A DNA stretch of 64,000 bases from Apostichopus japonicus (GCF_037975245.1 NC_092583.1:16642764-16706763), one strand, 5' to 3'; numbered from the stretch's first letter, positions 14,401-23,900 are shown. Numbers and translations are program-made. Notes: generated by a model not told the origin, from the sequence alone.

Positions 14401-16188
14401 ATAAGTAAAAGGTATTTGAAGGAAAATAATGCAAGCAGACTGTCAAAGAATATAGAGCCCATCATAGCATACATGAGTGTAAATTATTAATTATTATTAA
14501 TTTTAAAAAGTTTTTAATTTTAATAATCTACTTTCCTGGAGGTTCTGGATCTCCAAATTAGTCCCAGACAGAGATTTTAATTAGACAATTACAATGTTTA
14601 GTAGAGGAAGAAGTGCTCATCATAACATAGATGAGTGTGAATTAAATTATTTATTATTAATTTTAAAAAGTTTTTAATTTAACTAATCTACTTTCCTGGA
14701 GGTTCTAGATCTCCAAATTAGTCCCAGACAGACATTTTAATTAGACAATTACAATGTTTAATGGAGGAAGAAGTGCTCATCATAACATATATGAGTGTAA
14801 ATTAAATTATAAATTATTTAATAATTATTAATATTAAAAGTTTTAATTTAACTAATCTACCTTCCTGGAGGTTCTGGATCTCCAAATTAGACCCAAACAG
14901 AGATTTTAATTAGACAATTACAATGTTTAATAGAGGAACAACTGCTCATCATAACATAGATGAGTGTAAATTAAATTATTAATTAATTAATTTAGGGTGC
15001 ACAAAATTGCTAGAAAGTTTTTCCCATTTTAATATTATAGTTATTTAATTGTTTGCTACAGTTCATGTCATCTTATAAAGTCATTATTTATTGATATCAT
15101 TAAAAAATAATTTGAATGTTTTATTTTTGTCTTTTCAGGGATAGAATGACTGCCGATGACTGTCTTGAACATGACTGGTTGAAGAAGGAACTGAAGACCT
15201 CCATAGCTTTGAAGAAGGGAAACCTGAGGAAATACGTCATCAAGAGAAGGTGGCAGGTACGTACCCCCTCATACCATAGGCGTAGGAGGCGGGGGGCTGG
15301 GGGGGGGCTGCAGCTCCCCCCAACCAAAATTTGTTTTGAAAATTCAGGCAATATGCTGAAAATATTGAATGTGTTTTTCAATATTTAAACTTATATGATC
15401 ATTATTATTGTAATGACTTCCCCAATCATCATAACCAATATGGAAGGGTTATAAAACGGAAAATGATTGCTTGTTGTTGGCATGCGATGTAATAACCGAT
15501 GAATGCCTATATGATATGCACATTAACATGTTGCGTGCAAAAAATTTTGGTTATATTTTTCGGGCAAGTCGTTACAGCACCCCCATATAAAAATTAGGCT
15601 CCTACGCCTATGCATCAGACCCAACCCTGGCAGATTCATGTCACAGTTTTAGGCTATACAGTAATAGCAGCACTGGTGGATCCAGGGTTTCTTGGAAGTG
15701 GGAGCCTGGTCAAAACTATGATACTGAAAATGTTAGAGAAATAGCTATCACTGGATCCTTTATTTTACATGTGAATTCGTTTATCCTTAGTGCCAACAAT
15801 ATTTCAGAAGGGGAGGGTTCCCCTCTCTGGCTCGGTAACTGAATAGGAAGAGAAGAAATGAGATGGGAAATATGTGACTTCCTAACCTCTCCCTGCTGCC
15901 TGTCCCCTCCCCCTCCCCATCTGCTCACCCACACATGAATTCAGTTAATTTATTAGGATTAGTATTTGCTTCATGATCTTATGGTCAATATAACTCATTT
16001 CATACCTTGTGGTGGAACATTGAGAAACCCATCTTAGGAGTGATAGGTAATTATAATTGTTAGTTACTCCCTCCGTACTATGAGGTAACAATCAAATGTT
16101 TGCATTCTTTGTTTCTCTTTCTAATCCTCAATAGAAAGCCATCAATGCTGTAAGGGCTGCCGTGAGGGTAAAAATGTTGGCCATGTAA
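2283..16188 (+). CDS. MYLK: Gene A: compact smooth-muscle-type myosin light chain kinase (FnIII - kinase - calmodulin-binding tail), 11 coding exons
   Basis: Joined exons 2283-2427, 5723-6031, 7391-7414, 9965-10049, 10962-11061, 12000-12103, 12897-13038, 13262-13455, 14107-14259, 15139-15256 and 16135-16188 give one open frame of 475 codons plus stop, with consistent GT-AG borders and phases. Order: Pro/Lys-rich N-terminus (1-48), FnIII (about 50-145), acidic linker (152-159), kinase (180 to about 433), calmodulin-binding tail (455-475). Kinase landmarks are GKGRFGTV (187-194), Lys209, Glu225, HLDMKPEN (299-306, catalytic Asp301), DFG (321-323) and APE (343-345). Known for the family: Ca2+/calmodulin-activated phosphorylation of myosin regulatory light chain in muscle and non-muscle cells. 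The SGGELFERVID, GLSPFMGD and RRWQK..AVRA..R segments closely match vertebrate smooth-muscle MLCK. Odd: no C-terminal telokin-type Ig, and far fewer N-terminal Ig domains than vertebrate MYLK. Upstream exons outside the window cannot be excluded. Confidence 0.88.
3621..3890 (+). repeat. Minisatellite with about 24-bp units (GTGGTCCTGGATGGGAGTGA type)
   Basis: Repeats of a GGTCCTGG(A/G)TGGGAGTGAAGG unit, regular between about 3715 and 3830 and more diverged on both sides. It lies in gene A intron 1; the open frame across it is a repeat artefact. Confidence 0.85.
4292..4677 (+). mobile_element. hAT-like MITE, family 2, copy A
   Basis: The ends are CAGTGGCGGGGC and GCTCTGCCACTG, an imperfect 12-bp inverted repeat of hAT type. 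The flanks CCCCCATT (4284-4291) and CTCCCATT (4678-4685) form an 8-bp target duplication with one mismatch. Length 386 bp, no coding capacity. Its interior matches copy B at 6448-6787 over nearly its full length. Confidence 0.85.
4715..5614 (+). mobile_element. hAT-like MITE, family 1, copy 1, with internal tandem expansion
   Basis: Perfect 14-bp terminal inverted repeats CATAGGCGTAGGAG (4715-4728) and CTCCTACGCCTATG (5601-5614) are flanked by identical 8-bp duplications CTGAAACT (4707-4714 and 5615-5622). Inside are a sub-terminal pair (GTAACGACTT and AAGTCGTTAC) and six copies of a roughly 90-bp unit. No coding capacity. Confidence 0.9.
4770..5300 (+). repeat. Six tandem copies of a 88-95 bp unit inside the MITE
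   Basis: GGGCAATATGCTG(A/G)(G/A)AATTTTTCGG recurs near 4784, 4872, 4962, 5054, 5148 and 5237. Each copy is separated by T and G runs and the sequence GGGCACCTACTGAAAG or a variant. Copies 2 (15275) and 3 (20576) of this MITE carry only one unit or part of one. Confidence 0.9.
5723..6031 (+). CDS. MYLK: Gene A exon 2: fibronectin type III domain
   Basis: Acceptor AAATTCAG ends at 5722; donor GGTAATG starts at 6032. Phase 1 in, phase 1 out; 309 bp. The exon encodes a full FnIII domain: a Pro-rich start (PDPPAAKP), the B-strand Trp in LKIVWPG, the C-strand YLVEMYDD, and the typical F-G region YKFRVSCINEVGTSKPS. In vertebrate MLCK one FnIII also sits directly before the kinase, which supports the assignment. 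The open frame runs past the donor into a Pro-rich CT repeat, but that part is intronic. Only this one FnIII and no Ig was found before kinase A. Confidence 0.9.
6032..7390 (+). other. Gene A intron 2
   Basis: It holds a CT-rich run at 6069-6110 just after the donor and MITE family 2 copy B. No exon seen. Confidence 0.7.
6448..6787 (+). mobile_element. hAT-like MITE, family 2, copy B
   Basis: The ends CAGTGGCAGAGC and GCTCTGCCATTG are inverted repeats with one mismatch. The flanks are identical 8-bp duplications ATTTATAC (6440-6447 and 6788-6795). Length 340 bp. It lies in gene A intron 2. Confidence 0.9.
7391..7414 (+). CDS. MYLK: Gene A exon 3: 24-bp acidic micro-exon
   Basis: Acceptor CATAAATAG and donor GTAAGT flank exactly 24 bases, phase 1 to phase 1. 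Joined to its neighbours it encodes GEDEEDAP, an acidic linker between the FnIII domain and the kinase. Because it is symmetric it can be skipped without changing frame. A corresponding acidic linker exon lies between FnIII and Ig in gene B (55602-55664). The strong donor and exact phase fit are the evidence; the peptide itself is too short for family assignment. Confidence 0.75.
7415..9964 (+). other. Gene A intron 3
   Basis: No exon seen. It contains a poly-G run near 8007-8020 and the palindromic AT repeat at 9102-9160. Open frames here match no family I recognise. Confidence 0.65.
9102..9160. repeat. AT-rich palindromic tandem repeat, 2 x 29-30 bp
   Basis: GATGTATAATATATCATATG followed by ATATCAT is repeated twice. 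The ATATATCATATGATATCAT core is nearly self-complementary and could form a hairpin. Confidence 0.8.
9965..10049 (+). CDS. MYLK: Gene A exon 4: kinase start to glycine-rich loop
   Basis: Acceptor TTCTACAG, donor AGTAAGT. Phase 1 in, phase 2 out; 85 bp. It encodes a 20-residue linker, then LYDIKEELGK, the first beta strand of an MLCK-type kinase. The intron interrupts the glycine loop after the first Gly, splitting the Lys188 codon. Gene B has an intron at the same place and in the same phase (58592). Confidence 0.9.
10050..10961 (+). other. Gene A intron 4
   Basis: G-rich stretch at 10321-10371 (GTGGGGG and GGTTAGGGG type); otherwise nothing recognised. Confidence 0.65.
10962..11061 (+). CDS. 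MYLK: Gene A exon 5: kinase glycine loop and ATP-binding lysine
   Basis: Acceptor TTTTGCCAG, donor GGTATGA. Phase 2 in, phase 0 out; 100 bp. It encodes GRFGTVNKCVEK and then VLAAKHI, where Lys209 is the ATP-anchoring lysine (the VAIK lysine). The exon ends at RDRQE before the C helix. The phase-0 intron at its end has no counterpart in gene B, where the equivalent sequence is one 201-bp exon. Confidence 0.92.
11062..11999 (+). other. Gene A intron 5
   Basis: It holds a short G-rich minisatellite at 11296-11340 made of about four GGGGGAGGTGTG units. Nothing else recognised. This intron has no counterpart in kinase B. Confidence 0.65.
12000..12103 (+). CDS. MYLK: Gene A exon 6: kinase C helix to hinge
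   Basis: Acceptor GGCCAACAG, donor TAGTAAGT. Phase 0 in, phase 2 out; 104 bp. It encodes the C-helix Glu225 in VEHEIEIMKVL, then HPRLLQLYDAFDNG and the hinge NMVMILEY. HPRL.QLYDAFE-type sequence is characteristic of the titin/MLCK kinase family. The hinge intron has the same phase and place as the donor of the last gene B exon in the window. Confidence 0.92.
12104..12896 (+). other. Gene A intron 6
   Basis: Apart from the LINE-like tail, no recognisable feature. Confidence 0.6.
12170..12450 (-). mobile_element. Probable 3' end of a LINE (L2/CR1-like), minus strand
   Basis: At 12176-12212 there are degenerate ATTTATTTGATTTT repeats, which look like a short-repeat 3' tail read in reverse. Next to them is GGAAGTCCTCTAAAAAGCC.ATA..GGCTT, which resembles a second copy near 50508-50542. 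No reverse transcriptase coding remains. Located in gene A intron 6. Confidence 0.4.
12897..13038 (+). CDS. MYLK: Gene A exon 7: kinase C-lobe start to catalytic loop
   Basis: Acceptor TCGTGACAG, donor GGTATGA. Phase 2 in, phase 0 out; 142 bp. It encodes VSGGELFERVIDEEFDLTEK, the E helix (FFLRQICDGVRFMHS) and the catalytic loop ILHLDMK. Asp301 is the catalytic base. The loop reads HLD instead of HRD, as in vertebrate MLCKs, meaning a non-RD kinase that needs no activation-loop phosphorylation. Met replaces the usual Leu before the catalytic Lys303. Confidence 0.93.
13262..13455 (+). CDS. MYLK: Gene A exon 8: kinase catalytic loop end, DFG, activation segment
   Basis: Acceptor TTTCTTTCAG, donor TGTAAGTA. 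Phase 0 in, phase 2 out; 194 bp. It encodes PENILC, KIIDFGLAQKM (Mg-binding Asp321), the activation segment ending CGTPEFLAPEVV, and TTDMWSVGVICYVL. The TPEF(V/L)APEV and DMWS(I/V)GVICY sequences are hallmark MLCK-family features, so the domain looks catalytically competent. Confidence 0.94.
13456..14106 (+). other. Gene A intron 8
   Basis: No repeat or extra exon recognised apart from a short GT/G-rich stretch at 13488-13525. Open frame upstream of the acceptor is read-through. Confidence 0.6.
14107..14259 (+). CDS. MYLK: Gene A exon 9: kinase G helix region
   Basis: Acceptor TGTCTTTAG, donor AGTAAGT. Phase 2 in, phase 2 out; 153 bp. It encodes LLSGLSPFMGDHDGETMTNI, then VEYDFDDECFDEISDLAKDFIEKLLQEDQE. 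The SGLSPFMGD and FDDE.FDEIS.LAKDFI blocks match smooth-muscle MLCK almost residue for residue. Confidence 0.93.
14457..14990 (+). repeat. Tandem repeat, about 160-bp unit, 3.3 copies
   Basis: CATCATA(A/G)CATA.ATGAGTGT recurs near 14460, 14618, 14780 and 14947. The copies also share TTTCCTGGAGGTTCT(G/A)GATC and TTAGACAATTACAATGTTTA. It fills most of gene A intron 9. Confidence 0.9.
15139..15256 (+). CDS. MYLK: Gene A exon 10: kinase end and autoinhibitory / calmodulin-binding segment start
   Basis: Acceptor GTCTTTTCAG, donor GGTACGT. Phase 2 in, phase 0 out; 118 bp. It encodes DRMTADDCLEHDWL, the end of the kinase fold (CL.H.WL motif), an autoinhibitory linker, and the start of the calmodulin site, NLRKYVIKRRWQ (447-458), comparable to KKYMARRKWQ in vertebrate smooth-muscle MLCK. 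Trp457 is the expected calmodulin anchor. A MITE begins 18 bases after this exon. Confidence 0.93.
15257..16134 (+). other. Gene A intron 10
   Basis: It holds MITE family 1 copy 2 and then unremarkable AT-rich sequence with a CT-rich stretch at 15888-15930. It splits the calmodulin-binding helix after Gln458. Confidence 0.65.
15275..15612 (+). mobile_element. hAT-like MITE, family 1, copy 2
   Basis: CATAGGCGTAGGAG (15275-15288) and CTCCTACGCCTATG (15599-15612) are perfect inverted ends. The flanks CCTCATAC and CATCAGAC match at 6 of 8 positions, consistent with an old target duplication. It starts 18 bases after the donor of gene A exon 10. Length 338 bp, with a single interior unit. Confidence 0.88.
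16135..16188 (+). CDS. MYLK: Gene A exon 11: calmodulin-binding helix end and stop codon
   Basis: Acceptor CTCAATAG; phase 0 in. It encodes KAINAVRAAVRVKMLAM and a TAA at 16186-16188. With exon 10 this forms RRWQKAINAVRAAVRV, a basic amphipathic helix aligning with the calmodulin site of smooth-muscle MLCK; even the closing (L)AM corresponds to the vertebrate SSMAM. The protein ends here, whereas vertebrates continue into a Ser-rich linker and an Ig domain. A weak GT (GTAAAA) at 16168 could in principle serve as an alternative donor, but no phase-0 exon to receive it was found. Confidence 0.85.
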   Translation, partial: KAINAVRAAVRVKMLAM

Positions 16189-19100
16189 CAGGACAGGTCG
16201 CTACTTGCCCTGGATAATGAGAAGGGCTTGGATTTGGTTTTAACCTTGCGTGGTGAAATAATCCATTGTAAGGTCATTAGTGGTAGTCACTCGTTGTCCT
16301 GTCCAGACTATTGGACTAAAACGAACTCGTCTCAACAAGCTTCGAGTGGTCAGCTCTGATGGACGGTCTCTTGTGCTCTTGGAAAAAGGGAGCACAGTTG
16401 TGTTTTCTGTCTGTCTCTCTCTTTCTTATTCTTTCATCTACCAAGGTATTGATGTAGGTTATGTTGTAGAGATATGATGTATCAAACAGGGAGGGCAAGG
16501 GTGGGAGGGGTAAGGTGAGAGGGGATGTAGTTGGGATTGGGGGGGGGCAATAGCGATTTTCAAACAATGGAGAAAATGAAGATGTTCCAATTGTGTTTCT
16601 TTAATACTTTGATTTCACTGAAAATTGTCACAAAATATTGGTTGCATCTTCAAAACAGAGTTTTCAACTCTCAATGCTCCATTTATCCTTGTAAAATTTG
16701 CCCGGATATTAATTTCTTTTTTTGAAAATAAGGATATTTCTTCTACTTTGTATACAAGCACTGTTACCAGTGAAAGCTAAAGGATGGTGTCATGTTAGCT
16801 ATACCTAGTAGCTTGACTATTAGTGGGAAGTTGCAGTTTAGTTTATTACATAGCTTGATGAAAGACCACAAGACCAAAGAATCTAATTCTGTGGGAAACA
16901 ATATCAAGAAGGAAAGAATTGAGACATTGAAAATGAGATTGTTTCTCATGTCAAAGAAGAAGTTTGTTTTTCTTTGCAATTAATAGTTTTTTACTCAAAT
17001 ATGCAAGGTATTGAAGCTTTATGGATCACAAATCAGAAGAAGAATAAAAAAATACCAGTAAGATGATAAAAATTAATCAATTTTGGTCATTTTAGCACAA
17101 AATGAAAAGGAAGAAGAATCGATAGAAATTAATCTTGAAACAGAAGAGCAACTTCTCGCTAATAATATGTCAGATAAATGGTTAAAGTGAAGCATAATAT
17201 TTCTGTTGTTTTTTTCTTTTATAACGTGAAGGCAGAAATTCACTCGTTTATATAAATCAAAACCACAAACTTCTTTCCAATATCTTTTTTTTTGTAGTTG
17301 TTTGAAACCTTTCCAGTTACATTTGGTGTTACCTATATCCAGAATCGAGTGAGTTTGCACTGGGTGTAACCAAAAATAAGAATAATAATTATAATAATAA
17401 TAATAATCTAGAAATTGTTGATGTGGGTTTCTTAGAGAAAGAGCTACTTACCTTTATTTCGTTAGAAAGGCAATTTGAAGTAACTTAGTCTCTGTGTGGC
17501 TTGTAATGTGTGAGAGATTTCATTGTATGTGGACCCCCTATGCATTCATCTCTAATTGCACTAAGGCCATGAGTGAATTATCGATAAACCACCAAAACAA
17601 ATCATCGGGCATGTCAAATTTATAACATTCATGATAGGTTCACTAACAATTATCCATCCAAGTTTGCATTCACTACTGTAGGGCTGTGGAACTTTCTGTA
17701 GATCGGGATATTTCAGCAGCCTTTGTCGTGACATCCAACTTACACTTAGGTTTGGAATCCGATTGAACTTTCACCTTTTCTTTGAATTTCAACCTGCAAA
17801 ACAATGAGTACAGAGCTTATCACTCAAAAATAGAAAAAGTCTTCTTTTGTTTTGGTCTGAATAAAGTATAATTCAAGGGCAAGGTCAGTTTGTAGTCCAA
17901 ACTATGAATATTGAAATAAGTTACAGTTTTCCAATCTGATTGGGTGGTGCCTTTGCACATGTCAACACAGCTATTGAAGTTATTCATTTAAATATTCATG
18001 CATATTCATGAGATGATGCACAGTTTTTTTGAACACACTAGTGTAGTATGCTCTATTTGTTTGTAAGTTTAGTGTTGGGTATAAAGTGGTGAGTGAATAT
18101 TGAGCAGTATCCATACACACAGTATAATAGAGTAACATATTCATATCTCATGTATCATTGTTGTTTGATGTGACAGATATAATAAAATGAGATGATTAAT
18201 ATACTGTTAACATTTCAAGGTTATTTTGTAAGTCTTAGTATCGATAGGTTGATTTAGAAATAAAAACTAAAATAAATACAGTTTAATTTATGAAATGTGA
18301 TTAGAACATTTCCATTTCGTTATTAAACAAGAACTTACAGGGATTATCTTGAAAACCAAAAACTCGAAAATGATTTACAAAATGAATATTCATCACAAGG
18401 ATATGTGAGTGTTTTAGATCCAAGTTTAAATTTGTTTTCATTTAACAAAACTGGGAGTTTGAATTCAATGTTTTTCATTTTGTCTTTCTCTATCCCCTTT
18501 TCTTGTTCTCCTTTCCTCATATTTCTTTCATTGAAGGAAATTTGGGAGATTGTTGCATACAAGTAAAACAGCACACAGGTAACATTGTTTTCACAACTGT
18601 CAAGCAAAGTCAATTTTATATTGCACTGAGTCAAAAAAAGGAAACTTTGAAAGAAGCTTTGTAGGTAAATTGTACTACACCCAGCTATGTTCCACAGAAA
18701 CACATAAATCTCTTCTTGTGTTTGTTCCCTAATGTTTTCAAACCTTGTTGACTGTTCATTTTAATTCCTCTGGCTTTAAATGCATTAGATTTGAACTGTG
18801 TAAGGAGTACTTCTTGGTAGGACCTGTTTTAAATAATTCTATTGGTTGAAACATACATTTGTTTCATTACAGATGTAAAGCCAACTTTGGGATGTGAAGT
18901 CATGACAATTATAATGATTTTTAGAGAGACAACAGTTATATTAAAATCTGTGAATTTGTGAAATGATTGTTTGTGAGTTTCTTTCTTGTCTTCTCTCTCT
19001 TTTTTTTTTTCTCTCTCTTGTCTGGTGACAGAAATCTTACAAGGAGTGAAGGTCTGGCAAATTAAAATCAGTTTAGGGGAATATGAGAACTAAAGCACAC

Positions 19101-20575
19101 TATTGATGGTTTTTATTTGACCTACATGTTACACAAGCATGGTGGATCTGACATCACTAGTATATACAATACAATAATGTTCTGTGAGGGGTGGGGGGGG
19201 GGAGTGCAAGCTTAAGGATCTAAGGAATTTCCAAGGGAGGGGACTCCCAATGTCTCTCCCTTCTCTGGGTACTTGTTAGTAGGTCTGAAGCTTACATTGA
19301 AACCAATAAGTTTTAACCCGAGAAACAATTGACTTAAAATGGACAAAAATGGATGACATGTAATATAGAATATTAGCGCTAAATATTGTTTTTGTTGTAG
19401 ACCATAGTAGACCAAACTTTCATTCAGCAGGATATTTGATAATAAAATATATGTTACATAGCTTGAGAGTTTCAATCTAACACCATTTGTGGACAATATG
19501 AGGAAGTGGGAGCATGAAAATAAGAAGTGGTTGCTTTCTTTTTGGAGGCGGGGGGGGGGGGGGAGAGGTTCCAACAGTAAACTTATCCTGCCAAAATAGT
19601 AAGATTAGGCAACAAATTCAGAATGTGAGAGCTGATGCATCCCTCCCCACCCCCCTCCCTCCCCCTCCACACACACACCATCATCACCTTCCATATAAAC
19701 TTTAACCATTGAAAGATGTATACCGACTGAACTTCTTTCCCTGAGTGACGATGGAGGGGGGGGGGGTTAGGGGGAGGTGTTACTGTAGATACGGTTGTCT
19801 GAAGGTAACATATCTTTGCCAGATAAGCATATAAATGCAACACAGTGGGTGGTCTGTGATGTCATTTCTGATGCCGACAACTGTGTTAGACAGGTCAATC
19901 CGTTCTGATTCTTAAACATAATAACTATAGCATTCACTTTGTACAAAAGGTCCTAAAGAAAATTCACTCAAGTAAAAAGACCCTGTCGAAATATAAAACT
20001 ACAAGACTAAAAATATATTTTAAAAATCTAAATTTTAATGACCTTAATATTTTGAATAAAAGTCACCTTAAATAGAGCCTAGCTACGTGACGTTAACTCC
20101 TGTTTGCACTTTATGTGATGTTATGTTGGGAACTATACCTTCTCATAACCAGAAACTTTGGCCTGCTTTTATTTCTCGAACAGACACAAAAATGTATAAT
20201 ATATTTTATACAGTCGCAAGCGGAACATTATCATGGTTTTCTATAATGTCTGAGAAAAGAACATGCACGGCACGACACCAGTAGGCCTACATGACGTCAC
20301 TAACCGACCAAATGACCACATCCTCGCTTCCAATCACCTTCACCACCATCTGTTGCCATGTCGATGTTATCCCAGTGTATTTTCCTCTTTTTTGGCTAAC
20401 AATTCCCTAGTACCTTTTTAAAGAAAAGTCACCAAGGAACAGCCTTGGCTGGAAAACTAAACGAATAACTGATCCACCCTCAGCCCCAGTCCCCTTGCAT
20501 CAAGTATGTGACTGTGTAATCATCGTCGAATGTGTATCGCGAGTTCTTTTAAAGGGAACAGATTCTATACATGAC
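16189..20575 (+). other. Gene A 3'UTR and downstream region
   Basis: Candidate polyadenylation signals at 17043, 17860 and 18181, an ATA-rich microsatellite at 17381-17407, C/T runs near 18985-19020 and poly-G runs near 19190 and 19550. No coding exon recognised. Confidence 0.5.
17043..17048 (+). promoter_or_regulatory. Candidate polyadenylation signal of gene A
   Basis: AATAAA at this place is the first canonical hexamer after the gene A stop, about 855 bases downstream. Further AATAAA copies lie at 17860-17865 and 18181-18186. Which one is used cannot be told from the sequence. Confidence 0.35.
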
Positions 20576-20950
20576 CATAGGCGTAGGATCCCAATTTGAT
20601 TTGGGGGTTGGGGGCTGTAACGACTTGCCCGTAAAAATATAACCACATTTTTTCATCTTAATGTGCATATCATATAAGCATGCATCGGTTATTACATTGC
20701 ATGTCAATTACATACAATCATTTGCCGTGTTATTACCCTTCCATATTGGTTATCATTTTTAGGGAAATCGTTACAATAATATTGATCATAATAATATCAC
20801 TTTAACCATTGAAAAACACATTGCAATTTAGTTTTCTTTCAGTAGGTGCCCGAAAAATTCTCAGCATATTGCCCGAATTTTCACAAAAACATTTGGTTGG
20901 GGGCTTCAGCCCCCACCCCACCCCCCCCCCCCCCGCCTCCTACGCCTATG
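20576..20950 (-). mobile_element. hAT-like MITE, family 1, copy 3, reverse orientation
   Basis: It starts CATAGGCGTAGGA and ends CTCCTACGCCTATG. The interior is the reverse complement of copies 1 and 2 (GTAACGACTTGCCCG near the left end; GGTGCCCGAAAAATTCTCAG near the right). The flanks TACATGAC and CACTTGAC match at 6 of 8 positions. Confidence 0.87.
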
Positions 20951-23900
20951 CACTTGACCTTAGCAATAGGCTAAGAAGCGATCAGTAGGTTTCCCTAGAA
21001 TTGAAGTTATCACAGCCAAAGAATCGAGAAGAGACATGAATTGTACAATCGACCTAGTATTATTAGGATCCATTCCGATTTTGTTCTTAAGCTAATCATT
21101 TATTCACCGTCTTAAAGAGGAAACAGATTCTTTGGTACGCTTGAATGAGTTAGCATGCATGCTGTGGCACTTATACACTGTGCATACATTACATTACACA
21201 ATATACCCAAGTAAGTTATAATGCATAATGGCTTCCTAGGAATCACTACTGTGCTACTACCCTAGAAGACTTACAGGTGAGTTTGTATGTTTATTTTTAC
21301 CCTGCCCAGAGACGGCGAAAGAGGGTATAATCTTTGGGGGAGGGGGGGGGGCAGGGACATAAACTTCGAGGGAAGTGGAACATATGACTTTCATTTGAGG
21401 AAGCAAACCGCGTAATCATCTCAAAATTATCCGACAATGTGGACTCTGTGTGTTCGGTAGCACGGCTCTATGTTAATCAAATGCTTTTCCACAAAACTGA
21501 TTTTTTTTTTTATTACTTTTCTTTATTTTTTCAACAAGACGGCAACTTTTAATTACTATATGTTTCTTATCGATCAACACAAGGGTACTTTTTAATTTCT
21601 CAAGAATAGGTCAGTTGTAATAATTCCTCCCAACAAGCACTTTTCAACCTCACTCAAAGTATTTCTTAGCAAAGCCTTGCGTTTCGGGTTACTTTTATAA
21701 ACCTCGTTTGACTTTATAAAACAAATTCTCAGGGGAAGACCATTAGACCCCCTTAAATAGGAATTGGCTTCAATGATTCCATTACAGGACCCCTCCTTGA
21801 TAAATTCTTAATTCGCCCTGGCCCTTCCACAAAAATTCAGCCGGGGAAGTTTGAATTGAGCCCGGTCTAACTCCCCCCCCCCCCTCCCCATCCATCTTTG
21901 AAATCCTGTGCGCACCAGTGTTCCTATTGAGATTTGTGTTGCATCTGGGAACTGATTGAATAAATGTATGTTAAACTAGGTATGAAGTTGATGAGGAAGC
22001 GCCCTGCTAGATGGTCAAATGGTTGTTTCTTTAACACAAACTGGTTTTGAAATACAATCTGAACTGAAATTCATGTTTAATGGTAAAAAAAAGTCACCAT
22101 TTAATCTGAGAGAAATGCTTTGAGCATAATTTCATAATTTTTTTCAGCATAACCAGGGACAATACCGGGGATTTTTACCTAACCTCGATAATTAATCGGA
22201 ATATGTAATGCGACTGCTCATAGCGCAGAGTTGGGAAAGGGTATAAGAGGTGGCGCTACTCACTTTCATTAAAAAAAATCAAACTGCTGGCGCAATATAT
22301 ACAATTCTTTGGATTGAGGAGGGGTGGGGGAGTAATGCGGTTCGCCTGTGGAAAATTTATGGTAAGCTTTCTCTAAACTGGGAAAAGTACAAGATATAGC
22401 TCGCTACCACTCCCGCCCTTTCTTTCTCAGTCAAATCCACGTCGTTTCGTGTAACTGTCTGTTTTCATAAACAGTCTAAGAAACAGATACAAAGATGGGC
22501 ATTAGTCAACGTTTGATTCAATTTGCAGCCGAAATGGAATGAACAAAACCTACAGATTTTGGAGAAATCATTCTTCATTGTTACATTCATTCATCGCGAA
22601 AGCCATGTGTCATGCAATACACCATAGGGACATGCTGCCCTCTATTAGTTCAAATTCTTACTCGTACAAGGGCCAGTCTACAGGGCCCTATAATACTTCC
22701 TTACTCGAAGAGCTTGTCGGGACTGAGGGCGTGCATTAGTATTTCCGACTTGTTGCGGCAAAACAAATCTCCGCGGTCTTTTGGCAAGACTACTTCTGGA
22801 GCCGTATTAAAGCCAGTGGCTTCGAGCGCCAGGCCCGGTCCCGAGGAAGGCAATGTCACTGGCCCCTTTTTGAATACTTTGTTTCCCCCTTAAGTATATA
22901 AGGAAAATGAGAAAGAAAAATCATATTTGTATCATATTTCCCTGAGCCCACTTATTAACTCCGCCTCATGCCAGTGCCAAATCTACAAACAAACATGTAG
23001 CAAACAACTAATTAATAAACATGGGCAGCTTTTGACACTTGGCGAACTCTGTGGTCTTTTCAAATCTAAAGAACGACCTCTATTTGTATAGTGTGGTAAC
23101 ATAAACTTTCTGTCAGTAGGAATTGTCACGTCAGTTCACCCTGACAGCGCGGAGAATTATTTAAATGGATCCTCACAATTGTGAAATAGTGGGGAGAGGA
23201 GTATAGTGTAGAAGAGTAGTTTGTAGAAATGGTACCAAATGAATATTGGATGTATAGTGTTACTATCCCTCCTTCCCCTCCCTAACTCCATCTTTACTTC
23301 TCAGTACAACCTTCCGTTTGTCAGAGTCGATTCTCAGTACACCATGTATACTGTGTATATGTTGAATTGTGTTAGCTGTATAGGTCATCTTCAATTTCCG
23401 CGGATTTCCTATTGGTTGTGAAAAATGCCAGTTTTGTCAGGGGCCTGTTATGCGACGTTAGATTTAAGCCTCAGCCACTCTCCAACGGTTAGATCATTGA
23501 GTCCGTTACTATATTTGCCCGAGTACACCCCCCCCCCCACTCTCATCCGTGGATAAGTTGTTATGGAGTTGTGGATTTCTTTGAAGGACTACTACCTATT
23601 CGGAAGGCCATTGGATCCCACATCTCATTGATAGGGATGAAAGAATTATGCATGAGTAATTGTGGTCACCCAGCTATTTTTTCATGCAAACTGGGCCGCG
23701 ATTACGCCGTTTAGGTATCTGAACGATTTTTTCTCAAAATACGTCACACAAAATGATGTCAAAATTCTTAAGTCCGCCTTATAACGCTTTAGCCTACAAA
23801 ATTTGACCGCTGGCTCAGAAACAACCACAGTTGTATTCGGATGTGAAAGTAGTAACCTTACATACTGGCATAAACAATATTCTGCGTAAAAGGTAGACCA

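Noticed and set aside
17096-17190. Possible acidic terminal exon after TTTTAG (QNEKEEESIEINLETEE)
   Set aside because: It needs phase-1 entry that gene A exon 10 or 11 does not supply, and it lies after candidate polyadenylation signals.
19032-19100. Possible exon after CTGGTGACAG
   Set aside because: Short frame to a stop, no family similarity and no fitting donor exon.
22612-22893. 93-codon open frame with slightly higher GC
   Set aside because: No motif, and overlapping frames are equally long.
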